Source: Persicitalea jodogahamensis
Lineage (GTDB): Bacteria > Bacteroidota > Bacteroidia > Cytophagales > Spirosomataceae
Direction: 5' to 3'
DNA length: 64,000 nucleotides
Assembly (NCBI RefSeq): GCF_014651615.1
Contig: NZ_BMXF01000001.1
Location: forward strand, 777,731 to 841,730
The first letter of the stretch is position 1. Each line of letters begins with the position of its first letter. This document shows positions 63,147 to 64,000 of this stretch, piece by piece. The position numbers and the translations under genes were made by a program. Under the pieces are notes generated by a model that was given only the letters and a program-made list of their open reading frames with translations, did not search any database and was not told the origin of the DNA.

Positions 63147-64000
63147 CTACCGCAGCACCATGACTTCTTTTCGAAAAGTGTGCGAAGTACCGTCTTCGAA
63201 CTTCACTTCTGCCACTACCACGAAGTAGTTTTCTGCCACTGGCGTTTGCTCGTCGGTTTTTCCGTCCCAAATGATATCCCCGCTGCTCAGAGTGAGATTC
63301 CGGTTGCCGTGCACTGCGATGCCCCAGCGGTTGTACACTCGAAGCGATGAGAATTGCAGAGACGGAAAAGGAAAATGCACTGTGAGCTCGTCGTTCTGTC
63401 CGTCCCCATTGGGCGAGAAACTCGTGGGGACGAAGATCGTGTTCGCGCAGTCGGAGCGTACCGTCACTTTGCGCAAGACAACACAGTTTTTTGCGTCCCT
63501 GATCGCTACTTCGTAGTCGCCCACAAGCAGATTTTCGAAAGTGTTTCCTGCTCCGTAGCCACCGGCATTTATGGCGTACTGCAGGTTGTTGCCACTGGCC
63601 CGAATGGCAACTCGCCCGTCGGCCACACCGCAGGAAACGGGGGTGAGTTCGATGGCGTCGAGGTTGGGGCCGCTGCTGGCCGCAACGGTTACCGTCCTGG
63701 TATCGGTGCAGCCCAGCGTATCGCGCACCGTGACAGCGTAGTTGCCCGCCGCTAAATTGCGGAAAGCAGATCCCGGCTGAAATCTATTGCCATCTATGCT
63801 GAATTGAGCGCTGCTGGCTGTGGTCGCAATTGTGATGCCGCCATCCTCTTTACCGCAGGTAGTGGGCAAGGCCAGCACGGTAGTGATCTTGGTTGCCTCA
63901 GACTGAGTCAATGAAGCTTTCCGGGTAGCGGTGCATCCGGTGGCGTCCTTCACCGATACGGCAAACTCACCGCCGTTAAGCTTGTTGAATACATTACTGA
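63147..64000 (-). CDS. Large secreted protein with SprB-like repeats and type B T9SS C-terminal domain (partial)
   Basis: Only the last 284 codons lie in the window; the frame continues past 64000. Repeats of about 75 residues share the pattern of a Cys followed by DGRV/DGGI, then NLxxGxYxVxVRDxxGC (seen at GNYAVTVRDTLGC and GDYEVAIRDAKNC), as in SprB-repeat proteins. The C-terminal about 100 residues are the gliding-motility-associated domain: FVPTSFSPNGDGQNDEL, LRVYNRWG, WDGKTDEQTPVAENYFVVV and the end HTFRKEVMVLR, a type B sorting signal. It is exported by the type IX system to the cell surface. Confidence 0.93.
   Translation of the reverse strand, partial: SNVFNKLNGGEFAVSVKDATGCTATRKASLTQSEATKITTVLALPTTCGKEDGGITIATTASSAQFSIDGNRFQPGSAFRNLAAGNYAVTVRDTLGCTDTRTVTVAASSGPNLDAIELTPVSCGVADGRVAIRASGNNLQYAINAGGYGAGNTFENLLVGDYEVAIRDAKNCVVLRKVTVRSDCANTIFVPTSFSPNGDGQNDELTVHFPFPSLQFSSLRVYNRWGIAVHGNRNLTLSSGDIIWDGKTDEQTPVAENYFVVVAEVKFEDGTSHTFRKEVMVLR

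Overview
The window is a gene-dense stretch of chromosome from a member of the Bacteroidota, most likely order Cytophagales (Spirosomataceae/Dyadobacter-like). The evidence is: Bacteroidota-type promoters (TTG about 19 bases ahead of TAnnTTTG) before several operons and tRNAs; an alternative complex III plus caa3-type oxidase island; a gliding/type IX secretion C-terminal domain with SprB-like repeats; a DUF5606 protein; and ECF sigma factors paired with membrane proteins. No insertion sequence, phage, CRISPR array or rRNA operon was seen. The species cannot be fixed from sequence reading alone.

Layout. 1-6.1 kb: an ECF sigma/membrane-protein pair, a secreted phosphodiesterase-like protein, an SPFH protein, a double-FKBP lipoprotein, endonuclease III and a second ECF sigma operon. 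6.5-11.2 kb: a ferredoxin-like protein, then a clock-like operon of CheY-type receiver, KaiC, two KaiB paralogues and a PAS histidine kinase, with no KaiA. 11.3-17.2 kb: M3 peptidase, NTF2-like protein, smpB, HNH endonuclease, rpsA and tRNA-Cys. 17.5-34.4 kb: one co-directional respiratory island, actABCDEF followed by cytochrome oxidase subunits, haem O/A synthesis genes, a Sco-like protein, DUF420 and a small CxxC protein.

34.5-37.2 kb: a third ECF sigma module ending in an outer-membrane-type protein. 37.3-51.1 kb: the translation and transcription cluster, with tRNA-Tyr, tRNA-Gly, tRNA-Thr, tuf, tRNA-Trp, secE, nusG, rplKAJL and rpoBC. 51.1-64 kb: DUF3467 protein, M1 aminopeptidase, PDZ-aspartyl protease, KAS III-like synthase, DUF5606 protein, engB, thioredoxin-like protein, DegT aminotransferase, a frameshifted serine hydrolase, an outer membrane barrel, a photolyase and the end of a large cell-surface protein.

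Functionally, the respiratory island encodes a menaquinol-to-oxygen chain: ACIII oxidises quinol and passes electrons through its c-type haems to a CuA/haem a oxidase whose maturation genes are built in. The most unusual system is the KaiA-less Kai operon, which looks like a damped timer or phosphorylation-based signalling device feeding a two-component pair. The only clearly broken gene is the serine hydrolase, disrupted at a seven-base C tract.
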